64,000 bases of DNA, taken from assembly GCA_040772305.1 (NCBI GenBank), contig JAXGYK010000001.1, positions 744,001-808,000 of the forward strand. The letters are read 5' to 3'. This stretch comes from Mesolinea sp040772305 (lineage in GTDB: Bacteria > Chloroflexota > Anaerolineae > Anaerolineales > Anaerolineaceae). Positions 26,934 through 34,679 of this stretch are shown here, in pieces. The stretch's first letter is position 1, and each line of letters begins with the position of its first letter. The translations under genes and the position numbers were made by a program. Below the pieces are notes generated by a model. It saw only the letters and a program-made list of their open reading frames with translations, was not told the origin of the DNA and searched no databases.

Positions 26934-28556
26934 ATGAGTTTGAATGCATTGATGGAGCGGGTGCAAAACCACTTTAAAGTGGAGGAAGCACACGCTAAAA
27001 CCGACCAGCAATTTGTCCAATTAGCTGCCCAGGTGGTAGAAAACGCCCCTAAAGCAGTTGGTCAGCCGGTGTTGTTCTTCAATGCTTCTACCCGCCTGGC
27101 GGGAGTAAGCCTGAATGCAGCTTTTTCGATTCTTACGGCACATTCCTTGCGTTTGCAGGGTGTACCGGTGGTACATTTGGTTTGTGAACGCGGAATGAGC
27201 AATTGTGTCTTGGGCACAAGCCGCAGTGAACCTCCTAAGCCCCCGCCTTGCCGCGGATGCATTCATCAGAGCGACGCGCTTTTTGCTCAGAATACGCAAG
27301 AACGTTTTGCCTTTACACCAGATGCAGACCTGGATAAGTATCTGGCGGGCATGGATGTAAGCCGTTTGCAGCAGCTGGTTTGGGAAGACATGCCTTTAGG
27401 GAAATTAGTGCTGCCATCGGCGCGTTGGATTTTGCGCAGGCATAACCTTATTGAAAACCCTGTCACTGTGCGCGTATTGCGCGAGTACATTCGCAGTGCC
27501 TGGAGCATGGCAGGAAAGTTCCGCGCCTTATTAAAACAGGTAGAACCGCAGGCAGTTCTGGTGTTTAACGGACTGCAATATCCTGAGGCCGTGCTGCGCT
27601 ATATGGCACGCAAGGCTTCAATCCCCTGTTATAGCCACGAAGTAGGCCTGCGGCCTTTTTCGGCCTTCTTTACTGAGGGAGAAGCAACTGCTTACCCGCT
27701 AAAGATTCCTGCGGATTTTGAACTGGATGAAGCTCAAAATGCCCGCCTGGACAGCTACCTGGAACAGCGTTCCAAGGGGAACTTTAAAATGGCCGGCGTG
27801 CAGTTTTGGCCTGAAATGAGCGAACTTCCTAAGCCATTTATTGAAAAAGCAAAGACATTCAAGCAAATTGTGCCGGTCTTCAGCAATGTAATTTTTGATA
27901 CCTCGCAGCCGCATGCAAATGTGGTTTTTGAAGACATGTTTCAGTGGCTGGATGCAATTCTGGCTGCGGCCAGGGAGCACCCCGAAACCCTTTTTGTCTT
28001 GCGCGCGCATCCTGACGAATTGCGTAAAGGAAAAGCCAGCGAGGAGTCCGTGGCCAGCTGGGCAGAACGCAAGCAAATAGAAAACTTGCCCAATTTGCAC
28101 TTTTTCCCTTCTGAAGAATACGTTTCTTCCTACGAGTTAATCAACATGGCCAAAGTTGTGCTGATCTATAACAGCACGATTGGTTTGGAAGCAGCCATTA
28201 TGGGGGCTGCGGTTCTGGCTGCTGGCAAAAGCCGCTATAGCCAGGCTGAGTGTGTATGGCTGCCGCAAACTCCACGAGCCTGGAAAGCGGAACTGAACAA
28301 TCTTCTGGCTGCAGAAAAGATTCTTGTGCCGCCTGAATTTGCTTTGAATGCACGCCGTTTTCTTTACTATCAGCTGTGGCGCTCATCGCTCTCTTTTGAG
28401 GAGTTCTTGGAAGCCGATGGCATCTGGGATGGTTACGTGCGTTTGAAAAATTTTGCCTGGCAAGCATTATTGCCTGAAAACAGCCAGACTATGCAAACAA
28501 TCAGTAAGGGCATCTTAGGACGCGGCAACTTCTTATTGGATAAGGACCCTCAATGA
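26934..28556 (+). CDS. Capsule-polysaccharide-synthesis-type glycosyltransferase (paralogue B)
   Basis: About 540 residues. Like the 11703 protein it has a GT-B-like C-terminal half with 'LFVLRAHPDELRKGK', 'LPNLHFFPSEEYVSSYEL' and NSTIGLEAAIMGAAVLAAG, close to Capsule_synth proteins. A cluster of cysteines (CERGMSNCVLG ... PPPCRGCIHQS, near residues 87-115) is not seen in paralogue A and may bind a metal or form a structural site. ATG 26934 follows the previous stop by one base; GTG 26925 is an alternative. Located between the NeuB and cytidylyltransferase genes, so a CMP-nonulosonate donor is plausible. Confidence 0.65.
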   Translation: MSLNALMERVQNHFKVEEAHAKTDQQFVQLAAQVVENAPKAVGQPVLFFNASTRLAGVSLNAAFSILTAHSLRLQGVPVVHLVCERGMSNCVLGTSRSEPPKPPPCRGCIHQSDALFAQNTQERFAFTPDADLDKYLAGMDVSRLQQLVWEDMPLGKLVLPSARWILRRHNLIENPVTVRVLREYIRSAWSMAGKFRALLKQVEPQAVLVFNGLQYPEAVLRYMARKASIPCYSHEVGLRPFSAFFTEGEATAYPLKIPADFELDEAQNARLDSYLEQRSKGNFKMAGVQFWPEMSELPKPFIEKAKTFKQIVPVFSNVIFDTSQPHANVVFEDMFQWLDAILAAAREHPETLFVLRAHPDELRKGKASEESVASWAERKQIENLPNLHFFPSEEYVSSYELINMAKVVLIYNSTIGLEAAIMGAAVLAAGKSRYSQAECVWLPQTPRAWKAELNNLLAAEKILVPPEFALNARRFLYYQLWRSSLSFEEFLEADGIWDGYVRLKNFAWQALLPENSQTMQTISKGILGRGNFLLDKDPQ

Positions 28557-29239
28557 AATTTGAACGTATTGTCGCTCTGGTTCCGATGCGCCATGACAGC
28601 GTACGTGTGCCAGGCAAAAACTACCGTCCAATTGCTGGTAAAGCTCTTTACCGCCATATTCTGGACACGCTTTTGACCTTGCCTGAGATTACTCAGGTAG
28701 TTGTTGATACGGACAGCCCTCTTATTTTGGAAGGGCTGGAAAAGGACTATCCCCAGGTTCTTCGCTTGCTGCGGCCCGAGGACCTGCGCGCGGATACGGT
28801 GCCTATGAATGCCATTCTGATGCATGATGTGTCGCTTGTACCTGCCGATCTCTATTTGCAGACACATACCACCAATCCGCTTTTGAAAGCAAGTACTGTT
28901 CGGCGGGCTATCGAAACATTTAAAAGCTCGTGGCCGGAATACGATAGTCTCTTTGGTGTATCCAGACTGCAAACTCGCTTATGGGATGCCCAAAACCAGC
29001 CAATCAACCATAACCCTGCCGAACTACTGCGTACGCAGGATTTACAGCCTGTGTTCTGGGATAATTCTTGCATATATCTTTTTACTGCCGCTACCCTTTT
29101 AGAACGCGGCAATCGTCTGGGTTATCGCCCGCTGATGTTCGAGATTGACGGCCGCGAAGCGGTTGATATTGATGAAGAGTTAGATTTTGAGATCGCAGAG
29201 ATTCTCTTGGAACATGAATTACGGAGTAAATGTGAATAA
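28553..29239 (+). CDS. Acylneuraminate cytidylyltransferase-like nucleotidyltransferase
   Basis: 228 residues of the NeuA/KdsB GT-A-like fold: VALVPMRHDSVRVPGKNYRPI is a variant CTP loop, then VVVDTDSP, LYLQTHTTNPLLKASTV (the second nucleotide motif), and AVDIDEELDFEIAE at the metal-binding end. No HAD extension. It is a second activating enzyme besides the fusion at 24759, so the locus may make two CMP-sugars, or one of the pair uses another acid sugar. Overlaps the upstream gene as ATGA. Confidence 0.83.
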   Translation: MKFERIVALVPMRHDSVRVPGKNYRPIAGKALYRHILDTLLTLPEITQVVVDTDSPLILEGLEKDYPQVLRLLRPEDLRADTVPMNAILMHDVSLVPADLYLQTHTTNPLLKASTVRRAIETFKSSWPEYDSLFGVSRLQTRLWDAQNQPINHNPAELLRTQDLQPVFWDNSCIYLFTAATLLERGNRLGYRPLMFEIDGREAVDIDEELDFEIAEILLEHELRSKCE

Positions 29240-30251
29240 AGTATTGATCAGCGCACCCTATATGCTTCCTTTTATGGAGCGTTTTCGTCCGATTTTGACT
29301 CGGTTTGGACTTGAAACGATCGAACCCAAGGTTCAGGAGCGGATGGAGGCATCTGATATCCTGCCCTATGCCGGCCAGTTTGTTGGAACCATCTGTGGAG
29401 ATGACCGCTATACTGCTGAGCTTATTCAGGCGTGCACCCCGCCGCTCAAAGTGATTGCCAAATGGGGAACCGGAATTGATTCGATTGACAAGGAGTTTGC
29501 AAACACGATTGGTGTGCAGGTTCTGAACACTGAAAATGCATTTACTGTACCCGTGGCTGAAAGCACACTGGCCTACATGCTCGCCTTTGCCCGTCGCCAG
29601 CCCTGGATGGATAAGATGATGAAGCAGGGTGTCTGGGAGAAGATCCCCGGCCATACCCTCAGCGAGAGCACCCTGGGGGTAATCGGGGTCGGCAATATCG
29701 GCAAAGCCGTCCTGCGCCGCGCGCGCGCTTTCGGCATGAAACTTCTGGGGAACGATATTGTCGATATCGCTCCCGATTTCGTCATCGAGAATGGGGTCGA
29801 AATGACTACCCTGCCCGACCTGCTTAGCCGCTCGGACTATATCAGCGTCAACTGCACCCTTAACCCCACCAGTCGGCACCTCATCAATGCCGACACGTTG
29901 CGCCATGTCAAACCCAATGCCGTGCTCATCAATACATGCCGCGGCCCTGTTGTCCATGAGGTAGCTTTGGTTGCGGCCTTGCAGGAAGGGCGTTTGGGCG
30001 GTGCTGCCCTGGACGTCTTTGAAGAAGAGCCTTTACCGTCCGATAGCCCCTTAAGGAAGATGGATAATGTGATGCTGGCTCCGCATAATACCAACAGCAG
30101 CCCTTTTTACTGGGAGCGCATTCACTGGAATTCTATTCGGAATCTGCTGATTGGATTGGATATTCCGGTCGGTACCTTAAGCGAATTGCAGGCACTGGAA
30201 TCGGAACCCGCTCCGCAAGCTTTAAAAGAGAAGGAGGGTGCCAATGCCTGA
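29232..30251 (+). CDS. D-isomer-specific 2-hydroxyacid dehydrogenase (SerA-like)
   Basis: NAD-dependent dehydrogenase of about 339 residues: Rossmann motif GVGNIGKAVLRRARAFG near residue 150, the Arg of INTCRGPVVHE, the Glu of DVFEEEPLP and the His of MLAPHNTNSSP form the catalytic set. Members with the HNTNSSP block are frequent in surface-glycan loci. GTG 29232 is chosen, with CGGAG five bases ahead; ATG 29214 is possible. The stretch 29570-29945 has a clearly higher GC content at third positions than both flanks. Confidence 0.8.
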   Translation: MNKVLISAPYMLPFMERFRPILTRFGLETIEPKVQERMEASDILPYAGQFVGTICGDDRYTAELIQACTPPLKVIAKWGTGIDSIDKEFANTIGVQVLNTENAFTVPVAESTLAYMLAFARRQPWMDKMMKQGVWEKIPGHTLSESTLGVIGVGNIGKAVLRRARAFGMKLLGNDIVDIAPDFVIENGVEMTTLPDLLSRSDYISVNCTLNPTSRHLINADTLRHVKPNAVLINTCRGPVVHEVALVAALQEGRLGGAALDVFEEEPLPSDSPLRKMDNVMLAPHNTNSSPFYWERIHWNSIRNLLIGLDIPVGTLSELQALESEPAPQALKEKEGANA

Positions 30252-31008
30252 TAAAAAGAAGTTTGCCCTGATCACCGGCGCAGCCGGCGGCGTAGGCCAG
30301 GCGACAGTTGCCTACTTTTCCCGCAAAGGCTGGCAAGTTATTGGAGTGGACCGCAAGGAATGCTATGCGGGTTTTCCGGCTGATGGGTTGTACATTCAGG
30401 CTGATATTTCCGTCCCGGCAAATCTGGAGGAAATATATTCTAAGGTAGCAGAGTTTACTTCTTCCCTGGATGCAATCGTTAATAACGCTGGCTACCAGGT
30501 TAGTAAGCCTTTGCTTGAAACCAGCGCTGAGGAATGGGATGCTGTAATGGCCAGCAACTTGCGCTCTGTGTTTTTAGGCGCAAAACTGGGGCATAGCTTC
30601 TTAAAGGCAGGGGGAGGCGGCGCAATTGTAAACATTTCCAGTGTCCATGCAGTAGCCACCAGCGCAAATATTGCCGCTTATGCAGCCAGCAAGGGCGGGC
30701 TGCTTGCCCTCACGCGGGCTATGGCCATCGAGTTTGCACCGGATGGGATTCGCGTCAATGCGGTGCTGCCTGGTGCGGTAGATACTCCGATGCTGCGGGC
30801 AGGTTTTCATCGTGGCCGCGCAGATGAGCTGCCCGAGGAAGAACAAATGGCTGCCTTGGCGGCGAAAACAGTGAATGGCCGGGTAGGAGAACCGGAAGAG
30901 ATTGCCAGTGTGATCTATTTTTTGGCGGATAAGACACAAAGCTCCTTTATGACGGGGCAGGCTGTGATTGTGGACGGCGGAGCTACTTGCCGATTGAGTA
31001 CTGAATGA
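30244..31008 (+). CDS. Short-chain dehydrogenase/reductase (FabG-like)
   Basis: A 254-residue classical SDR: TGAAGGVGQATVAYF, NNAGYQVSKPL, NISSVHAV, catalytic YAASKGG, NAVLPGAVDTPM, and a C-terminal SFMTGQAVIVDGGA. ATG 30244 is preferred to GTG 30238 because AAGGAGG sits six bases ahead. The N-terminus overlaps the end of the dehydrogenase gene. Paired with that dehydrogenase it may modify a keto-acid or sugar for the glycan; the substrate is unknown. It is distinct from the PtmA-like SDR at 23938. Confidence 0.8.
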   Translation: MPDKKKFALITGAAGGVGQATVAYFSRKGWQVIGVDRKECYAGFPADGLYIQADISVPANLEEIYSKVAEFTSSLDAIVNNAGYQVSKPLLETSAEEWDAVMASNLRSVFLGAKLGHSFLKAGGGGAIVNISSVHAVATSANIAAYAASKGGLLALTRAMAIEFAPDGIRVNAVLPGAVDTPMLRAGFHRGRADELPEEEQMAALAAKTVNGRVGEPEEIASVIYFLADKTQSSFMTGQAVIVDGGATCRLSTE

Positions 31009-31808
31009 GTGCCCTGACTCCCTGGGAAACCATGAGCCCTTTAGACAGAGGTCTGCGCCAGGCCTATGATGGGCTGAGACGCTTTCCGGAACTTCCTGCA
31101 GCGTTCTTGCACCCCTGGCGGCGTGAGTCGATTCGTCGCCTCGGCAAACTGAAAGACAGCCATAAAGGCAAGCGCTGCTTTGTATTGGGCAATGGCCCCA
31201 GCCTTAAACATACTGACCTCAGCAAACTCAAGGGCGAGTTTTGCATCGGTTTTAATCGCATCTTCCTCGCTGCAGACGAACTGGGTTTCACCCCCTCCAT
31301 CCTGGTTGCGATCAATGATCTGGTTGTGGAACAAAGCACCGCGGAGTTTAAAGCTTTGCAGATGCCTAAGTTTTTCAGTTGGCGCGCGCGCAAGTGGTTA
31401 AGTTTGGACGAACACACGCACTTTTTGTACACAAGCTACACTTCACCCAGGTTCAGCACCGATGTACGCGGCCGGGTGTGGGAAGGTGCTACGGTTACCA
31501 ATGTAGGCCTGCAGCTGGCTTACCATATGGGCTTTAAGCAGGTAATCCTTATTGGCGTGGACCACAGCTTTGCGGATAAGGGTAAACCGAACACGACAGT
31601 TGTAAGTCAGGGTGATGACCCTAACCACTTCTCGACGGCCTATTTTGGCAAAGGTTTCAGGTGGCAGCTGCCTGACCTGGAGACCTCTGAGCTGGGTTAC
31701 CGTCTGGCGCGCAAAGCCTATGAGGCCGATGGTCGTGAGGTACTGGATGCGACCATTGGAGGCAAACTGCAGATCTTTAAGAAGGCAGATTACGACAGCC
31801 TGTTCTAA
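31005..31808 (+). CDS. DUF115/MptE-like protein, candidate nonulosonyltransferase (GT42-related)
   Basis: 267 residues with CFVLGNGPSLKHTDLSKLKG near residues 57-76 and GFNRIFLAADELGFTP after it. The GNGPSLK block is shared by DUF115 proteins (annotated 6-hydroxymethylpterin diphosphokinase MptE-like), Maf flagellin glycosylation factors and GT42 sialyltransferases such as CstI. A later 'VGLQLAYHMGFKQVILIGVDHSF' fits the second half of that fold. It is the last gene of the nonulosonate operon, overlapping the SDR by ATGA. Adding a CMP-nonulosonate to a glycan or protein is the most likely job, by inference. Confidence 0.72.
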   Translation: MSALTPWETMSPLDRGLRQAYDGLRRFPELPAAFLHPWRRESIRRLGKLKDSHKGKRCFVLGNGPSLKHTDLSKLKGEFCIGFNRIFLAADELGFTPSILVAINDLVVEQSTAEFKALQMPKFFSWRARKWLSLDEHTHFLYTSYTSPRFSTDVRGRVWEGATVTNVGLQLAYHMGFKQVILIGVDHSFADKGKPNTTVVSQGDDPNHFSTAYFGKGFRWQLPDLETSELGYRLARKAYEADGREVLDATIGGKLQIFKKADYDSLF

Positions 31809-31824
31809 GGTAAGGGGCCAAGAA

Positions 31825-33042
31825 GTGCAGGAAGCGGCGAAGTTAGTTTTTAGCCACCCTGAGATCCAGATAGACTTGATAGTGGACCCTTATTCAGATA
31901 ATTACCAGGCGCAAGAACGTATCTGTATAACGAACCTGGGTCTAATACCAGTTGACCGGATTTCATTCAATTTGCATGGTTTGAGGTCATGGGATGTTCA
32001 TAGCCCGGATGGACTTACAGAATCAAACCTCAAGGCAGGATTGATCTCATTACAATTAAATTCACCTTTTTTCCCTGGTGAGAAGCGCCTGTTCTCGCTG
32101 GATTTTAGAAGCAGCCTAAGCTCTTTCAAAGACAATACCCCCGACCTTTTCGCTTTGACGGACTGGTACCCGCGTCTGAATTTGGAACGAAATTATTGTT
32201 CGGATTTTGAGGTCAAGGTTACTGCTCCGACCGGGTGGAAGTTAGGAGGCTCAGGTGTTCGAGATGGTTCGCATTTCACTGGCAAAAATATCCGGAGTTT
32301 CGGTTTAGTTCTAAGCAAAAACTTGGAGACAAGTAACGAGACGTGTAATGGTATTAATCTAGTGTGTTTTTATCACCGGGGTAGCGAAAGTCTTGCAGAC
32401 CGTATTTTGTCCAAAGCACGTGAATCTGTAATTTTTTTCCAACAGTTAATCGGTCCTTATCCCTTCCCAACTTTCACTATGTGTCCCGGCCAAGAAGACT
32501 ATGGAGGCGGAAGCCCTCTGGCGACGGGACTTGTTAATTTTCATGGGATGCCTGCTGAACATAGTTTTGAATATGATTGCTGGATAGTCTCGCACGAGTT
32601 AGGACATCAATACTGGTGGGAAAATGTTTTAGATGAAAGTAGTGACAGTTGGCTCTGGCGAGGGTTAGGTCTAATTTGTGATCGTGAGTTGGCACTGCTA
32701 AAAGATGATGGTGTTTTACAAAGATATGAAAGCTTACTCGCAGAAGCTAAGTCAATGGGGAAGGATCTCCGCCTTAATCCACCAACGGAGGACATTCGAA
32801 CTTTGCGAGAAGACCCAAGTTACGATTGGAATACAGTTGTGTTGCATGGGCGCGCATTGGAATTAATGATAGCAATTCAGCGTTGCGTTGGAAAGACTAA
32901 TTTTTTTAATTATTTGAGATCTGTACAACGAGATTACGCAGGATTGATTTTCACTGTTAACGAGTTCAAACACGGTATTACACTTCTGAATCCAGATAAG
33001 GTTGGTAGTTTGAATCACATTTTTGGACTGTATGGTATCTAG
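31825..33042 (+). CDS. M1-like gluzincin peptidase with altered zinc site
   Basis: About 405 residues. N-terminal beta domain, then 'GQEDYGGGSPLATGLVNF' in the place of the GAMEN loop, and WIVSHELGHQYWWEN, a HExxH zinc motif near residue 256. M1 enzymes need a third ligand Glu in WLNEGFA 18 residues later; here the matching segment is WLWRGLG, so that Glu is missing. Either another Glu serves or it is inactive. GTG 31825 is used, with AAGGGG ahead; the longer frame into the previous gene is a shadow. No signal peptide is seen. Base composition is visibly lower in GC than the genes before it. Confidence 0.65.
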   Translation: MQEAAKLVFSHPEIQIDLIVDPYSDNYQAQERICITNLGLIPVDRISFNLHGLRSWDVHSPDGLTESNLKAGLISLQLNSPFFPGEKRLFSLDFRSSLSSFKDNTPDLFALTDWYPRLNLERNYCSDFEVKVTAPTGWKLGGSGVRDGSHFTGKNIRSFGLVLSKNLETSNETCNGINLVCFYHRGSESLADRILSKARESVIFFQQLIGPYPFPTFTMCPGQEDYGGGSPLATGLVNFHGMPAEHSFEYDCWIVSHELGHQYWWENVLDESSDSWLWRGLGLICDRELALLKDDGVLQRYESLLAEAKSMGKDLRLNPPTEDIRTLREDPSYDWNTVVLHGRALELMIAIQRCVGKTNFFNYLRSVQRDYAGLIFTVNEFKHGITLLNPDKVGSLNHIFGLYGI

Positions 33043-33137
33043 TTTGCCAGCTAATTATTATCTGTTTTCAAAGTTGAATAAAAGCTAGCTGTAGCCACTA
33101 AAACTAATCGTCGATTCTCCAGGTTGTGTTTTCGCGT

Positions 33138-33216
33138 TTGAGATGATTCCAATTATATCTATAATGGAAAGCTTGCTTGACATTTAGATAATATGCCTCT
33201 ATAATATGGAAAGTAA
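33138..33216 (+). promoter_or_regulatory. Tandem promoters with repeated box before the XRE regulator
   Basis: Promoter 2 is an exact consensus: TTGACA (33177-33182), 17 bases, TATAAT (33200-33205). Promoter 1 is TTGAGA (33138-33143), 16 bases, TATAAT (33160-33165). Each -10 lies in a near-identical box, TCTATAATGGAAAG (33158-33171) and TCTATAATATGGAAAG (33198-33213), 40 bases apart. A short palindrome GTAAACTTTAC follows the second. This is a good candidate for autoregulation by the encoded XRE protein. Confidence 0.7.
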
Positions 33217-33237
33217 ACTTTACATTGTGAGGCGCTA

Positions 33238-33435
33238 TTGAAAAATAGATTGGAAGAATTACGCAAAGCCCGCGGACTGAGGCAGGAGGAACTGGCCGAC
33301 CTGCTCGAGGTCTCCCGCCAGACCATCGGTTCTCTGGAGAACGGACGTTATAACCCATCCATTATCCTGGCCTTCAAGATTTCCCGTTTCTTTGGCCTGC
33401 CCATTGAAGAAATCTTCATCTACGAAGAGGAGTAA
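33238..33435 (+). CDS. XRE-family helix-turn-helix regulator (YozG-like)
   Basis: A 65-residue single-domain DNA-binding protein. It contains LRQEELADLLEVSRQTIGSLE (helix-turn-helix) and the typical end LAFKISRFFGLPIEEIF. TTG start with GAGG six bases ahead. Genes of this type are commonly paired with a small membrane protein, as here: the next start is three bases after this stop. The TTG start may keep expression low. Target unknown; probably its own promoter. Confidence 0.9.
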   Translation: MKNRLEELRKARGLRQEELADLLEVSRQTIGSLENGRYNPSIILAFKISRFFGLPIEEIFIYEEE

Positions 33436-33438
33436 ATC

Positions 33439-33876
33439 ATGCATGAAAAATCAACGAAAAACATCTTGCTCTTGATCTTGGGTCTCATCATCGCTCTCTT
33501 GGGTATCCTGATCTTCAAAGGCATTCTGCTGGCCTTCATTCCCGGGCCCTCCCTCCCTTACATTCTCATTGGTCTAGGTGCCGGCCTGTTCGGTACAGGT
33601 CTGGGTGGTCTTATACAGCGTTCTGTCGTGCACACTGACCCTGCCTACGAGCGTCAGCAGCGCATCGAAGCCAACGACGAACGCAATCAGATGCTTCTTG
33701 CCCAAGCTAAAGCCCGTGCCTACGATGTTTTTATCTATGCCTTCGGTGCACTCCTCATTGGTTTAGCATTGTTGTCCAGTATGGATTGGTACGTCCTTCT
33801 GTCCTTGGTATTGGTCTATCTGGTCGTTATCCTCACCATGTTTGTGGCCCATTCCAGGCTCCAGCGCATGAATTAA
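33439..33876 (+). CDS. Small four-helix membrane protein paired with XRE regulator
   Basis: 145 residues with four predicted membrane segments (about 8-30, 38-60, 95-113, 117-137) and a cytoplasmic loop between the two pairs carrying 'RQQRIEANDERNQMLLAQAK'. That loop resembles the DERN/DERT motif of DUF2178-type proteins that accompany XRE regulators in Firmicutes. The pair may be a membrane-stress or signal-sensing module, but no ligand or partner is known. Confidence 0.75.
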   Translation: MHEKSTKNILLLILGLIIALLGILIFKGILLAFIPGPSLPYILIGLGAGLFGTGLGGLIQRSVVHTDPAYERQQRIEANDERNQMLLAQAKARAYDVFIYAFGALLIGLALLSSMDWYVLLSLVLVYLVVILTMFVAHSRLQRMN

Positions 33877-33906
33877 CTGTGCTTTCCCAGCTGGTCCCTG
33901 ACAATC

Positions 33907-33942
33907 AAAGCCCTGCAAGTGATAAAACAACTGCAGGGCTTT
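33907..33942 (+). terminator. Terminator-like hairpin after the XRE/membrane pair
   Basis: AAAGCCCTGCA (33907-33917) pairs perfectly with TGCAGGGCTTT (33932-33942); loop 14 bases. The T-run is short (three T then CT). It could act in both directions. Confidence 0.65.
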
Positions 33943-33944
33943 CT

Positions 33945-34004
33945 GAATACTTCTGCGATCTTAAAAGCGAGTTTCGGGCTGGAGAAGTATTTTTCGCCTT
34001 CCAT
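33945..34004 (-). pseudogene. Remnant of an XRE-type regulator gene
   Basis: The minus strand encodes MEGEKYFSSPKLAFKIAEVF, which aligns with the C-terminal end of XRE regulators such as the one at 33238 (LENGRYNPSIILAFKISRFF). It sits in an open frame from 34121 to 33873, but the expected helix-turn-helix before it and the GxxIEEIF after it are missing. A neighbouring frame has a 'RQLKNGR' stretch that may be another piece. Read as a decayed gene. Similarity judged by eye only. Confidence 0.35.
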
Positions 34005-34199
34005 TTTTAAGTTGTCGGATTTTCTTCTCAGTACCTTGCATTCGATTTCCGCAGCGCGTTCCTCTACCGTAGTAATAGCTTTCTCTTTGTCATGACAGTC
34101 TCTTTTCTTGCTTTGGAACATAAGAAAAGAACAGTCGTTTTTTTGGCCGCCCCTGTGTTAATTTATGAATTAGTTATCTTTTTGGTAAGCTGGGTTTAT

Positions 34200-34679
34200 T
34201 TAACTTAACTCAAAGAGAACTTCTTCATAATTATTGACATAGTATCTGATGTTTTTTCTCCCCTTTTGGATAATGGTATGTCCCTCTGCCTCCAGTTTTT
34301 CTTTCTGTGCCATGGCTCCGCCAGGATATTTTTCATTCAGTTCGCCATTTGCCTTCAGTGTTCTCCAGTAAGGAGTTTTGTCATCGGTTCGTTGGTGACT
34401 TGCCCAAGCAGCAATAGATACAAAAACGCCTGCTGTAATAGGTTCTGTAAAATCAGCACCTGATTTCTTGGCAAAATGTTCGCGAATTTTCCCAACGGTG
34501 ATCACTTTTCCAGATGGAATCATTTTCATGATCGTGTCGTAGTCAATAGGTGGCGCAAAGTACATTCTGTCGCCACCATACTTTTCAATACTTGCCTTGT
34601 CTGTAATTGTTTGAAACTTAGGCATGTCTTTTTGATCATGCAGCATCGCATTAAAATCTTTCTTGTCTTCATTAGCCAT
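34200..34679 (-). CDS. MGMT-family (alkyltransferase-like) DNA-binding protein without active-site cysteine
   Basis: 159 residues. The helix-turn-helix and core of O6-methylguanine methyltransferases are recognisable (TVGKIREHFAKKSGADF, then AAWASHQRTDD). However, the acceptor motif PCHR is replaced by PYWRT at residues 103-107, so no methyl-accepting cysteine is present. Proteins like this (ATL class) bind alkylated bases and hand them to nucleotide excision repair. GGAGG lies upstream of the ATG. Codon use is AT-rich compared with neighbours, and it is the only minus-strand gene between 3.3 and 46.5 kb, which suggests later acquisition. Confidence 0.75.
   Translation of the reverse strand: MANEDKKDFNAMLHDQKDMPKFQTITDKASIEKYGGDRMYFAPPIDYDTIMKMIPSGKVITVGKIREHFAKKSGADFTEPITAGVFVSIAAWASHQRTDDKTPYWRTLKANGELNEKYPGGAMAQKEKLEAEGHTIIQKGRKNIRYYVNNYEEVLFELS

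Larger units (their letters stand above)
33877..34199. other. 323-base gap with terminator and decayed regulator
   Basis: Contains the hairpin at 33907-33942 and, on the minus strand, a broken XRE-like fragment at 33945-34004 (listed separately). The rest, 34010-34199, is AT-rich and shows no gene. Confidence 0.6.

Noticed and set aside
29091..29957. 288-codon minus-strand frame
   Set aside because: It is the antisense shadow of the 2-hydroxyacid dehydrogenase and cytidylyltransferase genes; long because of the GC-rich third positions there.
31612..31824. 71-residue N-terminal extension of the M1-like peptidase
   Set aside because: It overlaps the DUF115 gene in another frame and its composition is unlike the rest; GTG 31825 has a ribosome site.
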